From positions 1 to 28,903 of the IMG/VR virus record IMGVR_UViG_3300044736_000100: a stretch of 28,903 bases of DNA. One strand, given 5' to 3'. Below, one piece after another: positions 14,832 through 23,498 of the stretch (its first letter is position 1; each line of letters begins with the position of its first letter). Source of the stretch: a virus. The notes below the pieces were generated by a model that was not told where the DNA came from, searched no databases, and was given only the letters and a program-made list of their open reading frames with translations. Both the position numbers and the translations under genes were made by a program.

Positions 14832-14934
14832 CCGTCATCCTGAGGTGCTCGCCGCGCCAGCGGCGAGCCTCGAAGGACGTGCCACGCCGCCGCCCTTCGA
14901 GACGCGCGCAAGAGCGCGCTCCTCAGGGTGACGG
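14832..14934. repeat. Palindromic repeat, family A copy 3
   Basis: CCGTCATCCTGAGGTGCTC starts the left arm and GCGCGCTCCTCAGGGTGACGG ends the right; the inner GCCTCGAAGGA/CCCTTCGAGAC parts are inverted. It ends about 20 bases before the DUF2793 gene. Confidence 0.88.
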
Positions 14935-14955
14935 CTACTGCATGGACCACCCATC

Positions 14956-16806
14956 ATGACCGACACACCGAACCTCGGGCTGCCCTTCATCGAGGGCAGC
15001 CAAGCGCAGAAGCATGTCACGCATAACGAGGCGCTGCGGATCCTCGATGCGGCGATCCAGGTCGCGGTGCTGGATCTGACGCGGACGGCGCCGCCGTCGT
15101 CACCGGTCGACGGCGAGCGCCATGTCGTGGCGGCATCGGGCGCGACCGGGGCGTGGGCGGGACACGGCAATGCGATCGCGACCTGGCAGGATGGCGCGTG
15201 GGCATTCCTGGTGCCGCGCACCGGCTGGTGCATCTGGTCGGTGGCGGACAATATCGTCTTCGTATTCGACGGCACCCATTGGCGCGATCTGCGCGACCTG
15301 CCGGTGACGCTGGACAATGCGGTTCACGTCGGCGTCAACACCTCAGCGAGTTCGCCCAATCTGCTCAGCGTCAAGTCCAATGCGGCGCTGCTCACGGCGA
15401 TTCCACTCGCCGAGGGCGGCAGCGGCGACGCGCGGCTGCAAATCTCCAAGGAGAGCGCGGCGAAAACCGCGTCGGTGTTTTTCTCCGACGCGTTTTCCGG
15501 ACGCGCCGAGTTCGGCCTCGTCGGCTCCGATGCGTTCAAGCTGAAAGTGTCGGCCGACGGCTCTGCCTGGGTCGAGGCGTTCAATATCGACCAGACCACC
15601 GGCAATCTCGCGCTGCCGCGCGGGCTTATCCTGACCGGCGTCATTTCGCCGCCGCAGATCACGGCGAACCAGAATGACTACAACCCGACCGGCGTCGCCA
15701 CCGCCTCAGCGCTGCAGCTGTCGTCCGATGCGTCGCGCAACATCACGGGGCTGGCCGGCGGCGCGGAGGGACGCCTCGTCAGCCTCATCAATATCGGCAG
15801 CCAGCCGATCGTGCTGGCGGATGAGAGCTCATCGTCATCGGCCGCCAACCGCTTCACGCTTGGCGCCAGCCTGACGGTTGCCGCAAAACAGGCGGCGCTG
15901 CTGCGTTATGACGGCGCCGCCGCGCGCTGGCGGCTGCTCGCGGGCGCAAGCGGATTGCTGGCGGCGGCAAACAATCTTTCCGATCTCGCAAGCACAGCCG
16001 CCGCGCGTGCGAATCTCGGCGTCCGCGAGCAACTGGCGGCGAACCGCACTTACTATGTGCGCAACGACGGCTCCGACAGCAATAACGGCCTCGCCAATTC
16101 AAGCGCTGGCGCGTTTCTCACCATCCAGAAGGCGATCGACACCGCCGGGGCGCTGGACCTGTCGATCTACAACATCACCATCCAGGTCGCCGACGGCACT
16201 TACACGGGAACGGTGACGGTGACCGGCCCCTGGGTCGGTTCCGGCAGCGTCACCCTGCAGGGCAATACCACGACGCCGGGCAACGTCGTGATCACGACGT
16301 CCGGCACCGGCGCTGCCGCGCTTTCGGTTCAATCGGGCGGCCGTCTTTCCGTTACCGGTCTCAAACTCGTTTCGTCGGGCGCCGGGGCGACGGCGGGATT
16401 GAGGTCGGCCGGTTCGGCGATCCTGGTGACCGGCGCGATGGATTTCGGCGCCGCGAACCGCCAGATGCAAGCGAACGCGAGCGGCAGCATCACGGTTGGC
16501 GTCGGCGTCACCTACAACATCAGCGCGGGCGCGGTAACGCATATTTTCTGCTCGTCGGGCGGTAACGTCGGGATCGAAGGCTGCACCATCACCACGACAG
16601 GGACGGTGGCGTTCTCCGGCGCTTTCCTGACGTCATCCTACGCCGGCGTCGTGTTCATTGATTCGAACAACTTCGCAGGCGCGAGCGCTACCGGGTCGCG
16701 CTACTCGATCACCGCAAACGGCGTGGTCTACACCGCCGGCGCAGCGACCACCTATTTGCCGGGCAATGCGGCCGGATCGACCGCCAGCGGCGGGCAATAT
16801 GTCTAG
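14956..16806 (+). CDS. DUF2793 tail fibre with C-terminal beta-helix
   Basis: This 616-aa protein starts 'MTDTPNLGLPFIEGSQAQKHVTHNEALRILDAAIQVAV', the clear DUF2793 signature, through 'GAWAFLVPRTGWCIWSVADN...FDGTHWRDL' (residues 1-115). The middle contains a repeated 'TGVASASALQLSSDAS'-type linker and 'NNLSDLASTAAARANLG', a motif common in phage fibres. From about 360 a pectate-lyase-like right-handed beta-helix begins: 'YYVRNDGSDSNNGLANSSAGAFLTIQKAIDTA', then Gly/Thr-rich rungs to the C-terminus. It is likely the receptor-binding fibre attached to the baseplate protein upstream. It has no signal peptide, unlike the following spike genes. Confidence 0.85.
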   Translation: MTDTPNLGLPFIEGSQAQKHVTHNEALRILDAAIQVAVLDLTRTAPPSSPVDGERHVVAASGATGAWAGHGNAIATWQDGAWAFLVPRTGWCIWSVADNIVFVFDGTHWRDLRDLPVTLDNAVHVGVNTSASSPNLLSVKSNAALLTAIPLAEGGSGDARLQISKESAAKTASVFFSDAFSGRAEFGLVGSDAFKLKVSADGSAWVEAFNIDQTTGNLALPRGLILTGVISPPQITANQNDYNPTGVATASALQLSSDASRNITGLAGGAEGRLVSLINIGSQPIVLADESSSSSAANRFTLGASLTVAAKQAALLRYDGAAARWRLLAGASGLLAAANNLSDLASTAAARANLGVREQLAANRTYYVRNDGSDSNNGLANSSAGAFLTIQKAIDTAGALDLSIYNITIQVADGTYTGTVTVTGPWVGSGSVTLQGNTTTPGNVVITTSGTGAAALSVQSGGRLSVTGLKLVSSGAGATAGLRSAGSAILVTGAMDFGAANRQMQANASGSITVGVGVTYNISAGAVTHIFCSSGGNVGIEGCTITTTGTVAFSGAFLTSSYAGVVFIDSNNFAGASATGSRYSITANGVVYTAGAATTYLPGNAAGSTASGGQYV

Positions 16807-16818
16807 ATCATTCGACCT

Positions 16819-16946
16819 TCCCCGCAACGTGAACCGGGCGATCCGCCTCGTTCCCTAACTTTCAGGACATCTTGACATGATCTCACGACGCATCCTTGCG
16901 GCGGTCGCACTGCTGTGCGCGCTGGTCATTCCGGCGCATGCGCAAA
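16819..16946 (+). repeat. Spike leader element copy 1 (5' UTR plus signal-peptide codons)
   Basis: 128-bp direct repeat with 18782-18909, differing at only 3 positions. It starts CCCCGCAAC, contains a 5' UTR of about 58 bases and continues through the ATG and signal peptide codons to GCGCAAA. In another frame the UTR encodes 'LPRNVNRAIRLVP' plus stop, a tail-end peptide of some lost upstream gene. Degenerate relatives lie at 23098, 24644 and 25740. Confidence 0.9.
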
Positions 16947-18365
16947 CCTACAACCCGATCACCGATCCGGCCTACGCGGGCGGCGCTCGATGCAACGGGG
17001 CGGACGATTCCGCCGCGATTCAGGCGGCCATCAACGCGCTGCCGGCGCAGAACGGCTATATCGACGTGCCGCCGGGATGCCTGTCGTATTACGGAACACC
17101 GCTTTCGAGCGCCGGGAAGAACTTCGTGACGGTGCGCGGTTACACGCCGATCGACAGCGGCTCCGGCAGCAACGTATCCGGACTCGTGTACACGGGGACC
17201 GGGGCGCGAGCGATCGACATCCGTGACAGCACCGGGTGGAGGTTCGAAAAGCTGTGGCTGATGTACAACAATCCCAGCTTCGCGGGCGCGATCATCGACG
17301 CGGGCGGGCTCACGATCGGGGCAAGCGTCTCCAGCGGTGTTGTCCTGAGAGAAAATCTGCTTGGCCCGCTCAACGCCACGTCCGTTCCGAACCCGTTGGC
17401 GACGTGCCTGCTGGTCGATCAGACCATCTCTTCGCACAGCTACCACAACAGATACGAGGTGCGCGCCGGCGATCCACGGCAACCTGATCAGCGGCTTCAA
17501 CGACGTGTTCAACAGCACGCTCGACGAGTTCACAAATTCTATTGGCTCTCCGGTGATCGAGTGCGGCGTGAGCTGGAATTTCACCAGCGCCACGGTTGAA
17601 TCCGATTATCTGGGACGGGCGCTCTTCTTCCAGAACTCGCCCTCGCTGCCATGCATCGGCATGACGATGAACACGAACTGGTACGGCGACGTCGTCGGCA
17701 GTGCAATATCGGCGTGGTTCCAGCTGACCGCGACCGGCTTCAAGGCCATCGGCGATGCGATGGGAGGTTCGTCCACGTCCACCGCATACGCCATCGTCGG
17801 CGGGAGCGGATACTCCTGGGAGGGCGGTAACTACAACACGTTCTACAACGGGTTCGGTTGCAACAGCAATCCCACGGGGATGCGATGGACGACCAACACG
17901 TTCGCGAACGTGACCAACATAGTCGTCCCGTTCTCGCCGTGCCTCAACGCCACGGCTGAAAACAACACCCCGGAAATTCCCGGAGGCATCGCGACATTCC
18001 CGCTTCCATCATGGACGGCCGTGCTCTCGCCAACTGTCACGCCGGCTGGGTTTACTTACAACAGCACAACGGGGGGAAACAGCGGCTGGTACAAGAAGAG
18101 CACCAACGTCACGGACGTTTGGCTCACCGCGACCATCACCGCGAACGGCACGGGAACCGGCACCCTGACAATGTCCGGGCTGCCGTTCACCCTCGCCAGA
18201 ACGTGCACGTTCACAGGAACGACCTCGATAGGTGGTGGGACCATCGCCATCACCGGTCTCGGCACCAACGGAACCGGAGCCGTGGCGCTGTTTAGCACCA
18301 GCGGATCGTATCCCTTCATTACGGGATCAGTCATCAACGTGTTCGGGTCTTGCCCGACCAACTAA
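16877..18365 (+). pseudogene. Exported beta-helix tail spike-like gene, frameshifted
   Basis: Frame 1 (16877 to about 17460) encodes a 22-residue Sec signal ('MISRRILAAVALLCALVIPAHA', cleavage AHA-Q), then 'YNPITDPAYAGGARCNGADDSAAIQAAINALPAQNGYIDVP', the start of a pectate-lyase-like beta-helix. Homology to the intact copy (18840) then continues in another frame from about 17470: 'HGNLISGFNDVFNSTLDEFTNSIGSPVIECGVSWNF' to the C-terminal 'FPLPSWTAVLSPTVTPAGFTY...VFGSCPTN' (stop 18363-18365). The shift is +1 between about 17450 and 17485, with no homopolymer there. Each half alone is a broken protein. It may be a true pseudogene or a sequencing error; a programmed slip has no visible signal. It shares with its paralog the C-terminal jelly-roll-like end and downstream small exported gene. 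Confidence 0.75.
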
Positions 18366-18376
18366 GGAGTTCAAAA

Positions 18377-18637
18377 ATGCGAACTATGGCAACCATTACT
18401 ATCGTCATGCTGCTGTCGTGCTTGACCGCAGCTCATGCCGATCAGGCCGCCGACGATCTTCTTCGGCTCAAGCTTATTCACTGCGGCAAGCATTACGACA
18501 AGGGCACCGCGTCGGGCTACGCCGAGGGCTTCGAAGAGTGCGCGGACCTGCGGCAGCGCTGGGACGCGATGGTGAAGGAACGGCAAATTCAACAGCAGCA
18601 GAACGAGGCGACGCAATTCAAGGAAATAGGCCGCTGA
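18377..18637 (+). CDS. Small exported Cys-containing protein (spike companion 1)
   Basis: This 86-aa protein starts at ATG 18377 with a perfect AAGGAG site 7 bases upstream, 11 bases after the spike stop. Residues 1-21 are a signal peptide ('MRTMATITIVMLLSCLTAAHA'). The mature part is 'DQAADDLLRLKLIHCGKHYDKGTASGYAEGFEECADLRQRWDAMVKERQIQ', helical with two Cys. The 'C...LRQ(R/K)WD..V' motif is shared with the protein at 21202-21513, the companion of the second spike. So the pair spike plus companion appears twice. Function unknown; possibly a periplasmic chaperone or spike partner. Confidence 0.65.
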   Translation: MRTMATITIVMLLSCLTAAHADQAADDLLRLKLIHCGKHYDKGTASGYAEGFEECADLRQRWDAMVKERQIQQQQNEATQFKEIGR

Positions 18638-18680
18638 GAGGAACAAGAACGCCTCATCGCGCCTGCCGCCTCGCTGCTTG

Positions 18681-18821
18681 CGATTTGGCGTGCCTGCGGC
18701 GGGCGTCACGGTCAACGCAAACACCGCCGGGGTAACAATCAACAACGCTGCGGCCGGGTGCAACCGGCTGTTTTCGGCTTCTCCCCGCAACGTGAACCGG
18801 GCGATCCGCCTCGTTCCCTAA
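18681..18821 (+). pseudogene. 3' remnant of a lost gene before leader copy 2
   Basis: An open frame without a start reads 'FGVPAAGVTVNANTAGVTINNAAAGCNRLF' and then 'SASPRNVNRAIRLVP' with its stop inside leader copy 2. It resembles the low-complexity end of a phage fibre. The same end peptide is encoded in leader copy 1. It is likely the residue of an upstream gene carried along when the leader element was duplicated. Confidence 0.35.
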
Positions 18822-18909
18822 CTTTCAGGATATCTTGAGATGATCTCACGACGCATCCTTGCGGCGGTCGCACTGCTGTGCGCGCTGGTCATTCCGGCGC
18901 AGGCGCAAA
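18782..18909 (+). repeat. Spike leader element copy 2
   Basis: Matches 16819-16946 at 125 of 128 bases by direct reading. It covers the 58-base 5' UTR and the signal peptide codons of the spike gene at 18840. The three differences are two in the UTR next to the ATG and one near the signal cleavage site. Confidence 0.9.
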
Positions 18910-21185
18910 AGACCAGGGCGCAACTCAATACGGAAATCGGAACTTCGTTCCCGGACAACAATTTTCCGCTGCTGTTACGGAATGTCACGAATGACATCGT
19001 CAATTCGATCATGCCCACCGCACCCGTGGTGTCCGGCAACCTGGCGTGCTTCAGCGGCACGACGGGACTGCTGCAGGATTGTGGGTCGGTTCCGAATACT
19101 TTGACGGTCGGCACATCCGTTATTGCGGGCGGCACGAGCAACGGATTACTCTACAACAATTCCGGCATTTTGGGAAATTTGGCAACCGCCAACAGCGGTG
19201 TTGTGGTTACCTCAAATACGGGCGTCCCTTCGATTACGAGCGGCCCGCTTGGGATTGATCACGGCGGCCTTGGCGCAACTTCATTTACCGCAAACCTTCC
19301 GATCATAGGTAATGGATCTTCCAATCCAATAGTTGGTTCGCGCTCCGGCAACACGACGGTGTTTGCGACTTCAAATGGCGCGCTAACCGCCAACGATTGC
19401 GTCAAGGTCGATGCCGGCGGCAACTTTGTGGACGCCGGTGCAACGTGCGGGGCGAATGCCAACACGCCTTATGTGCAGGACTTCCTTGCCGGCACGGGTT
19501 TTACGGCCGGGACCAGTACGTCGATCACGCTGATGAACTCGCCATCAGCCGCGGCGCTTCTCGCGGTCAGCTTCGACGGCGTTGTGCAGTCGCACAACAC
19601 CTGGTCGCTGGCCGGCCCGGTCGTCACCTTCAACGCCGCCATCCCTGCGAATACGCGGGTGGTCGAAGCGCACTGGTACGCGCCCTCGACCACGGCGGGC
19701 GTCGGCAATCTCAACGGCGCATCCGGGGCGCTCAACCTTCTCGGCGTCAACGGGGCGACGGTTGCGACGCTTGGCCAGAATATCTCCGTCGGGCTCACGC
19801 CGTTCCTCTACAACCCCGTCACGAATCCGGCCTATGCGGGCGGAGCCAAGTGCAACGGCTCGAACGACAGCGCCGCGATCCAGGCGGCCATCAACGCCTT
19901 GCCGGGGCAGGGCGGCTATATCGACATTCCGGGCCTGTGCTACTTCGCGACCCCGCTGGATTTCAGGGGACACCCCAACCTTATCCTGCGAGGACAGGGC
20001 GGTCTCAGTGGCGGTGCTAACACACCGTCGCTCCTGATCTATACGGGAGGCTCGGCACCCCGCGCGCTGGATTTCCGAGATAGCAGTGCTGTCCTCATCG
20101 AGGGTCTGAGCATCATCGCGACAAACCCGAGCTTCACAGGATTTTTGATAGACGCCGCGATGAATATCGCAGCCACAGAGAATATCAAATTCAGCGACCT
20201 CACAATGGGGGCTAACTACGCAGGCGGCACCGCGCCAGGCTGCATAAATATGTCGGGAGCGATTTCATTCATCATCGATCGCGTGAACTTTGCTCGATGC
20301 AGTCCGGGCATTTACGGTCCTGCAGCAGGGATCGGGGTCATTTCGAATAACCAGTTCGTCAATACCATCGGCTCGGCGATCCATGAGTGCGGCGCCAACT
20401 GGCTGCTGACGAATAACGCTTTTGAGCCCGACGTGAACGGCGTGCCGAACGCGATGACCAACTCGCCGTCCTTGCCCTGTAACAACATGACCTCAATCGG
20501 TAATTGGCACGGCGACGTTACTTCGCTGTCTACCGGCTCCAGTAATTGGTACAATATCACGAGCAACGGCTTCATTTCGATCAATGACTTCGTTGCCGCC
20601 GACGTTATCATAGGCGGCGATCGGACTTTCGGCGCTTACAACATCATTGGGGGAGGTGGGTACACCTTCCGGGGCTCCACCTATCAGAACCTTTTTTACG
20701 TGATAGGAGGCAATGGCCTTGCGGTTGGTTGCAGGCTTGAAGGTCTCACCACTACGGGTCAGGTCGCTACTATATTCGGCCCCGGAGCGCAGTGCATCGA
20801 CACGACTGCGGAGAACAATAATCCGAACGTCGTCGTGCCGCTGCCTTCATGGGTCCCGGTGCTAACGCCCTCGATCACCCCCGGATCGTTCGCATATTCG
20901 ATCAACTATGCAAACTATCGTAGGCGCGGCAACTACACGATGTTCTGGCTTGAGGTGGTTATCAACACGCTCAGTACCGCTGCTGGACGCATCGATATTT
21001 CCGGCCTGCCGGTCACCCTTGCGCAAGACTGTCCAATTTCCGGATGGGATGCCCTCGGCAAGCTGGCAATCTCCGGCTCCGGCGGTCAGGGATCAACGTC
21101 GTTTTCAATCTTTAAGTACGACGGCGGCTTTCCGGCGGTCAGCGGCTCTGTCCTGAGGCTTCACGCGACTTGTCCAACCAACTAA
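18840..21185 (+). CDS. Exported beta-helix tail spike-like protein, intact copy
   Basis: This 781-aa protein has signal peptide 1-22 ('MISRRILAAVALLCALVIPAQA'). Residues 25-55 ('TRAQLNTEIGTSFPDNNFPLLLRNVTNDIVNS') match the N-terminal adaptor seen in many phage fibres. A fibre stalk with 'LGIDHGGLGATSF' and 'YVQDFLAGTGFTAGTSTSITL' runs to about 320. From about 323 ('YNPVTNPAYAGGAKCNGSNDSAAIQAAINALPGQGGYIDIP') a pectate-lyase-like beta-helix follows, and a C-terminal domain 'PLPSWVPVLTPSITPGSFAY...LHATCPTN' ends it. The beta-helix and end are homologous to the frameshifted copy upstream, but about 300 residues of stalk are additional here, inserted just after the shared leader. A Sec signal on a tail spike is odd; it may instead act in the periplasm or outside on host polysaccharide. 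Confidence 0.8.
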   Translation: MISRRILAAVALLCALVIPAQAQKTRAQLNTEIGTSFPDNNFPLLLRNVTNDIVNSIMPTAPVVSGNLACFSGTTGLLQDCGSVPNTLTVGTSVIAGGTSNGLLYNNSGILGNLATANSGVVVTSNTGVPSITSGPLGIDHGGLGATSFTANLPIIGNGSSNPIVGSRSGNTTVFATSNGALTANDCVKVDAGGNFVDAGATCGANANTPYVQDFLAGTGFTAGTSTSITLMNSPSAAALLAVSFDGVVQSHNTWSLAGPVVTFNAAIPANTRVVEAHWYAPSTTAGVGNLNGASGALNLLGVNGATVATLGQNISVGLTPFLYNPVTNPAYAGGAKCNGSNDSAAIQAAINALPGQGGYIDIPGLCYFATPLDFRGHPNLILRGQGGLSGGANTPSLLIYTGGSAPRALDFRDSSAVLIEGLSIIATNPSFTGFLIDAAMNIAATENIKFSDLTMGANYAGGTAPGCINMSGAISFIIDRVNFARCSPGIYGPAAGIGVISNNQFVNTIGSAIHECGANWLLTNNAFEPDVNGVPNAMTNSPSLPCNNMTSIGNWHGDVTSLSTGSSNWYNITSNGFISINDFVAADVIIGGDRTFGAYNIIGGGGYTFRGSTYQNLFYVIGGNGLAVGCRLEGLTTTGQVATIFGPGAQCIDTTAENNNPNVVVPLPSWVPVLTPSITPGSFAYSINYANYRRRGNYTMFWLEVVINTLSTAAGRIDISGLPVTLAQDCPISGWDALGKLAISGSGGQGSTSFSIFKYDGGFPAVSGSVLRLHATCPTN

Positions 21186-21201
21186 ACTGGAGAAACGCAA
21201 A

Positions 21202-21513
21202 ATGAAAAGACTGGCCATGCTCCTGATCCTGTCCGCTACTTCCGGCGCGGTCGCGCAAACGACGCCAGCGGCCCCGCCGTTGCGGGCGTTCGCGATCCCG
21301 GAAGAAACCGCCGAGGCGAAGCGCCAGGAAACCTTACGCCTCGGCGTCACCGCCTGCATGAGAATGCAGACCACTCATCCCGAGCTGGCGGCGTCGGATG
21401 ACTGCAAGCTGTTGCGACAGAAGTGGGATGAGACCGTCCAATCCAACATCAAGCTTCAGGGCGATGCTGCGTCCAAGCAGATCAAAGACGCCGTCGATAC
21501 CCTCAAAAGGTAA
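21202..21513 (+). CDS. Small exported protein (spike companion 2)
   Basis: This 103-aa protein starts at ATG with GGAG 9 bases upstream, 16 bases after the spike stop. Its signal peptide is about 1-18 ('MKRLAMLLILSATSGAVA'). The mature part is 'QTTPAAPPLRAFAIPEETAEAKRQETLRLGVTACMRMQTTHPELAASDDCKLLRQKWDETVQSNIKLQ', helical with two Cys (C56, C71), and the 'LRQKWDETV' motif is shared with the 86-aa companion of the first spike. It is likely the same family with a longer N-terminus. Function unknown. Confidence 0.68.
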   Translation: MKRLAMLLILSATSGAVAQTTPAAPPLRAFAIPEETAEAKRQETLRLGVTACMRMQTTHPELAASDDCKLLRQKWDETVQSNIKLQGDAASKQIKDAVDTLKR

Positions 21514-21529
21514 CCTCTCCCGCTAGGGC

Positions 21530-21928
21530 ATGAAAATGAAGAAATATCTAGGGGCTGCAATCGCGCTGCTGTTGTCGGCGCCGCTAGGCCACGCGCAGCC
21601 GGCAACGACAAGGCCGTCGTTGATCGACATGCTGGCGGCAAACTGTCCGTCGCCGCGCGCCATCATCGGCGGCGCGGCGCAATCCGAGCGAATGTTACAG
21701 TTACTGCTCAAGGAACTGGAACAGGAAGGCATTTTTATCAGTCTGCCATTCACGGCTCAAGGTTCTTCTGGCTACATTGGAAATTCGTTCGAAACTGCCA
21801 CTGCTACCTCGGGTTGGGCCTTGGTCGCTTCCGCTAGCTCAGTCATGAGCTGTCGAAACAGCGTAGGCGCCACTTACATCGTGACCGGACAAACAGTGGT
21901 AGCACAGGTGCAATATGAAGTGCCGTAG
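21530..21928 (+). CDS. Small exported protein of unknown function
   Basis: This 132-aa protein has signal peptide 'MKMKKYLGAAIALLLSAPLGHA' (1-22); the second Met (21536) is an alternative start. The mature part has 'SLIDMLAANCPSPRAIIGGAAQSERMLQLLLKELEQEGIFISLPFTAQGSSGYIGNSFETATATSGWALVASASSVMSCRNSVGATYIVTGQTVVAQVQYEVP', a helical first half and a beta-rich second half with two Cys, perhaps one disulfide. It follows the second spike companion after 16 bases, so it is likely in the same operon. It converges with the leftward methyltransferase gene. Confidence 0.65.
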   Translation: MKMKKYLGAAIALLLSAPLGHAQPATTRPSLIDMLAANCPSPRAIIGGAAQSERMLQLLLKELEQEGIFISLPFTAQGSSGYIGNSFETATATSGWALVASASSVMSCRNSVGATYIVTGQTVVAQVQYEVP

Positions 21929-21940
21929 CAACATTAATAG

Positions 21941-23083
21941 TCACGGGCGCGCGGTAGAAAAGTGAACTATTTCTTCCACGTAGCCGCGCCGTAACCAGTA
22001 AGGAGCGCGGCTGGCGGGTGTTGGTCCCATCAAATCCGCAACGGTGAATTTATTGGCTTCATGGTTTACCGAAAAGAAAATGTCTGATCGCGACTCGATG
22101 GCTCGCCAGTAGTCATCGGCGGCTCTTCGTCCGATCTCGGTCAGAGAGTCGATGTTTACGATTAAGTCATATCGTGAAGTGTCACTCAGGAATGTGGAGG
22201 CCGAGATGAGCTTGATCTGCGATGGCGAGCCAGGTTCACCTGCCAGCGCGACATGATTTTCGCCAATTGTCCTTCCAAGGAAGTAACCTTGCGCAAGTGA
22301 ACTAATCGGGATGTCCACCACCGAATAGTCAAGAATTCCGAACTGGCGCGCATAGAGGGCGGTTCGACCGAGACCTCCGCCGATTTCAAGAATGCGAGGG
22401 TTGGGTAGCCCTGACACAAGCTGCGAAATCCGCCACGCCTGATAGAGGGCTTGCGGGACGCGAAACGATGCAATGCCGCGTTCAGTGACGAGGCCGTATT
22501 CGGAGGGGAACGGATTGGGAATCGAAAACTTGAAGCCGATAGCCGCGTCGATCTGCGATAATACCGTTTCACAGTCGAAGCTGGTTCCGCTTCCCATGCG
22601 ATAGTTTTCAGGAAAATCAACCCGACGCGCCTTAATCGCCTCCGCGAGCGTCACAAACGCATCAAGCACCAATCGAGGCATGTGTTGATCTTCGATGCGC
22701 ATGCCGCCGTCGCGAAGCGATTTTGCGAGACTGTCAAAACCATACAGAAAGTCCGACGCAACGGGGTTGCGAAATAGCTGTTGAATTCTGGCGCTATCGT
22801 TCGAATTCAGTATCGCAACGATGTCCTGATGGCGATCCGAATAAATATCCGACCAGATGCCCGATGGAGTTTCTTGTCGCGATTTGTGGCTCTGGACGAG
22901 GCGAGCGATTAGCGAAGCATCTTCGGCTGACTCCCCTTTAGCGTAGGCAGCTTTCGCCGGAAGGTCGCTCATCCTGTGTTGATATCGATATCTCATCATC
23001 GGCCCCTTGAGCAGCTTTCCTGCTGTCTCTTCAAGAAGGGGCATATGTCGAGCGACGCGGCGCAATAGCGATTTGATGCTCAT
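21941..23083 (-). CDS. SAM-dependent sugar O-methyltransferase-like protein
   Basis: This protein of about 380 aa is read leftward. I choose ATG 23083 ('MSIKSLLRRVARHMPLLEETAGKLL') over a far upstream codon, because the longer reading runs through the leader repeat. It has a class I methyltransferase motif I 'PRILEIGGGLGRTALYARQFGILDYSVVDIP' at about 229-260, preceded by a long helical part, as in the putative sugar O-methyltransferases (NanM-like) of polysaccharide loci. The later region 'SDTSRYDLIVNIDSLTEIGRRAADDYWRAI' is also family-like. It may methylate a surface sugar and so change phage or host surface properties. It converges with the spike operon and starts 14 bases from leader remnant 3. 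Confidence 0.75.
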   Translation of the reverse strand: MSIKSLLRRVARHMPLLEETAGKLLKGPMMRYRYQHRMSDLPAKAAYAKGESAEDASLIARLVQSHKSRQETPSGIWSDIYSDRHQDIVAILNSNDSARIQQLFRNPVASDFLYGFDSLAKSLRDGGMRIEDQHMPRLVLDAFVTLAEAIKARRVDFPENYRMGSGTSFDCETVLSQIDAAIGFKFSIPNPFPSEYGLVTERGIASFRVPQALYQAWRISQLVSGLPNPRILEIGGGLGRTALYARQFGILDYSVVDIPISSLAQGYFLGRTIGENHVALAGEPGSPSQIKLISASTFLSDTSRYDLIVNIDSLTEIGRRAADDYWRAIESRSDIFFSVNHEANKFTVADLMGPTPASRAPYWLRRGYVEEIVHFSTARP

Positions 23084-23097
23084 AATAAAAGTTTTTC

Positions 23098-23168
23098 TAC
23101 CCCGCAACCACCCCGCGAACAAGCCTGACGGCAGGTGCGTTGCGGGCGATGAGTGGACGCCATGATCT
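23098..23168 (+). repeat. Spike leader element copy 3 (degenerate)
   Basis: Starts TACCCCGCAACCACC and continues to GCGAACAAGC (27 bp shared with 24644 and 25740). The leader core ends in ATGATCT at 23162-23168, the same start as the intact leader, 62 bases from CCCC. Immediately after ATGATCT the sequence jumps to the 3' module of a lost spike, out of frame. It lies 14 bases upstream of the leftward methyltransferase start and so may contain its promoter. Confidence 0.55.
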
Positions 23169-23498
23169 ACCTGTACGCCGACCGTCACGGCGGGGTCTGG
23201 GGCTTTCACGACCGTTTCGGCGACCGGTCGCTACAAGCGGATCGGCAAAACTTTCTTTGTCGTGATCAAGATCACCATTACTACCAACGGCGCCGCGGGT
23301 ACGTACATTAGCGCGACGCTGCCTGTCACCGACCAAGGCTCTACCATCAACCAGGTGATCTTTGGACGCGATAGTTTCGGTATAGCAGTCCTCGCAAATA
23401 TGAGCGGCGGGACGACGTTCATCAAAAAATATGATGCTTCTTATCCCGGCTCCGACGGTGCGCAGATCACGCTGCAGGGTGTTTACGAAGCGCAGTAG
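23166..23498 (+). pseudogene. 3' remnant of a lost tail spike gene
   Basis: The frame reads 'TCTPTVTAGSGAFTTVSATGRYKRIGKTFFVVIKITITTNGAAGTYISATLPVTDQG...YDASYPGSDGAQITLQGVYEAQ', the jelly-roll-like C-terminal module common in phage fibres and related to the 'SWTAVLSPTVT'/'SWVPVLTPSIT' ends of the two spikes here. Before it, 'DEWTP' and an in-frame stop (23163-23165) show that the frame is broken. Only the last about 110 codons remain. The end overlaps the 3' end of the leftward acyltransferase gene by 32 bases. Confidence 0.7.

Noticed and set aside
925-14934. CRISPR array
   Set aside because: Repeats are long inverted pairs of different families without regular spacers.
16877-18365. Programmed +1 frameshift in the first spike gene
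   Set aside because: No slippery sequence, stop-codon signal or stimulatory structure was seen at the crossing; inactivation or a sequencing error is simpler.
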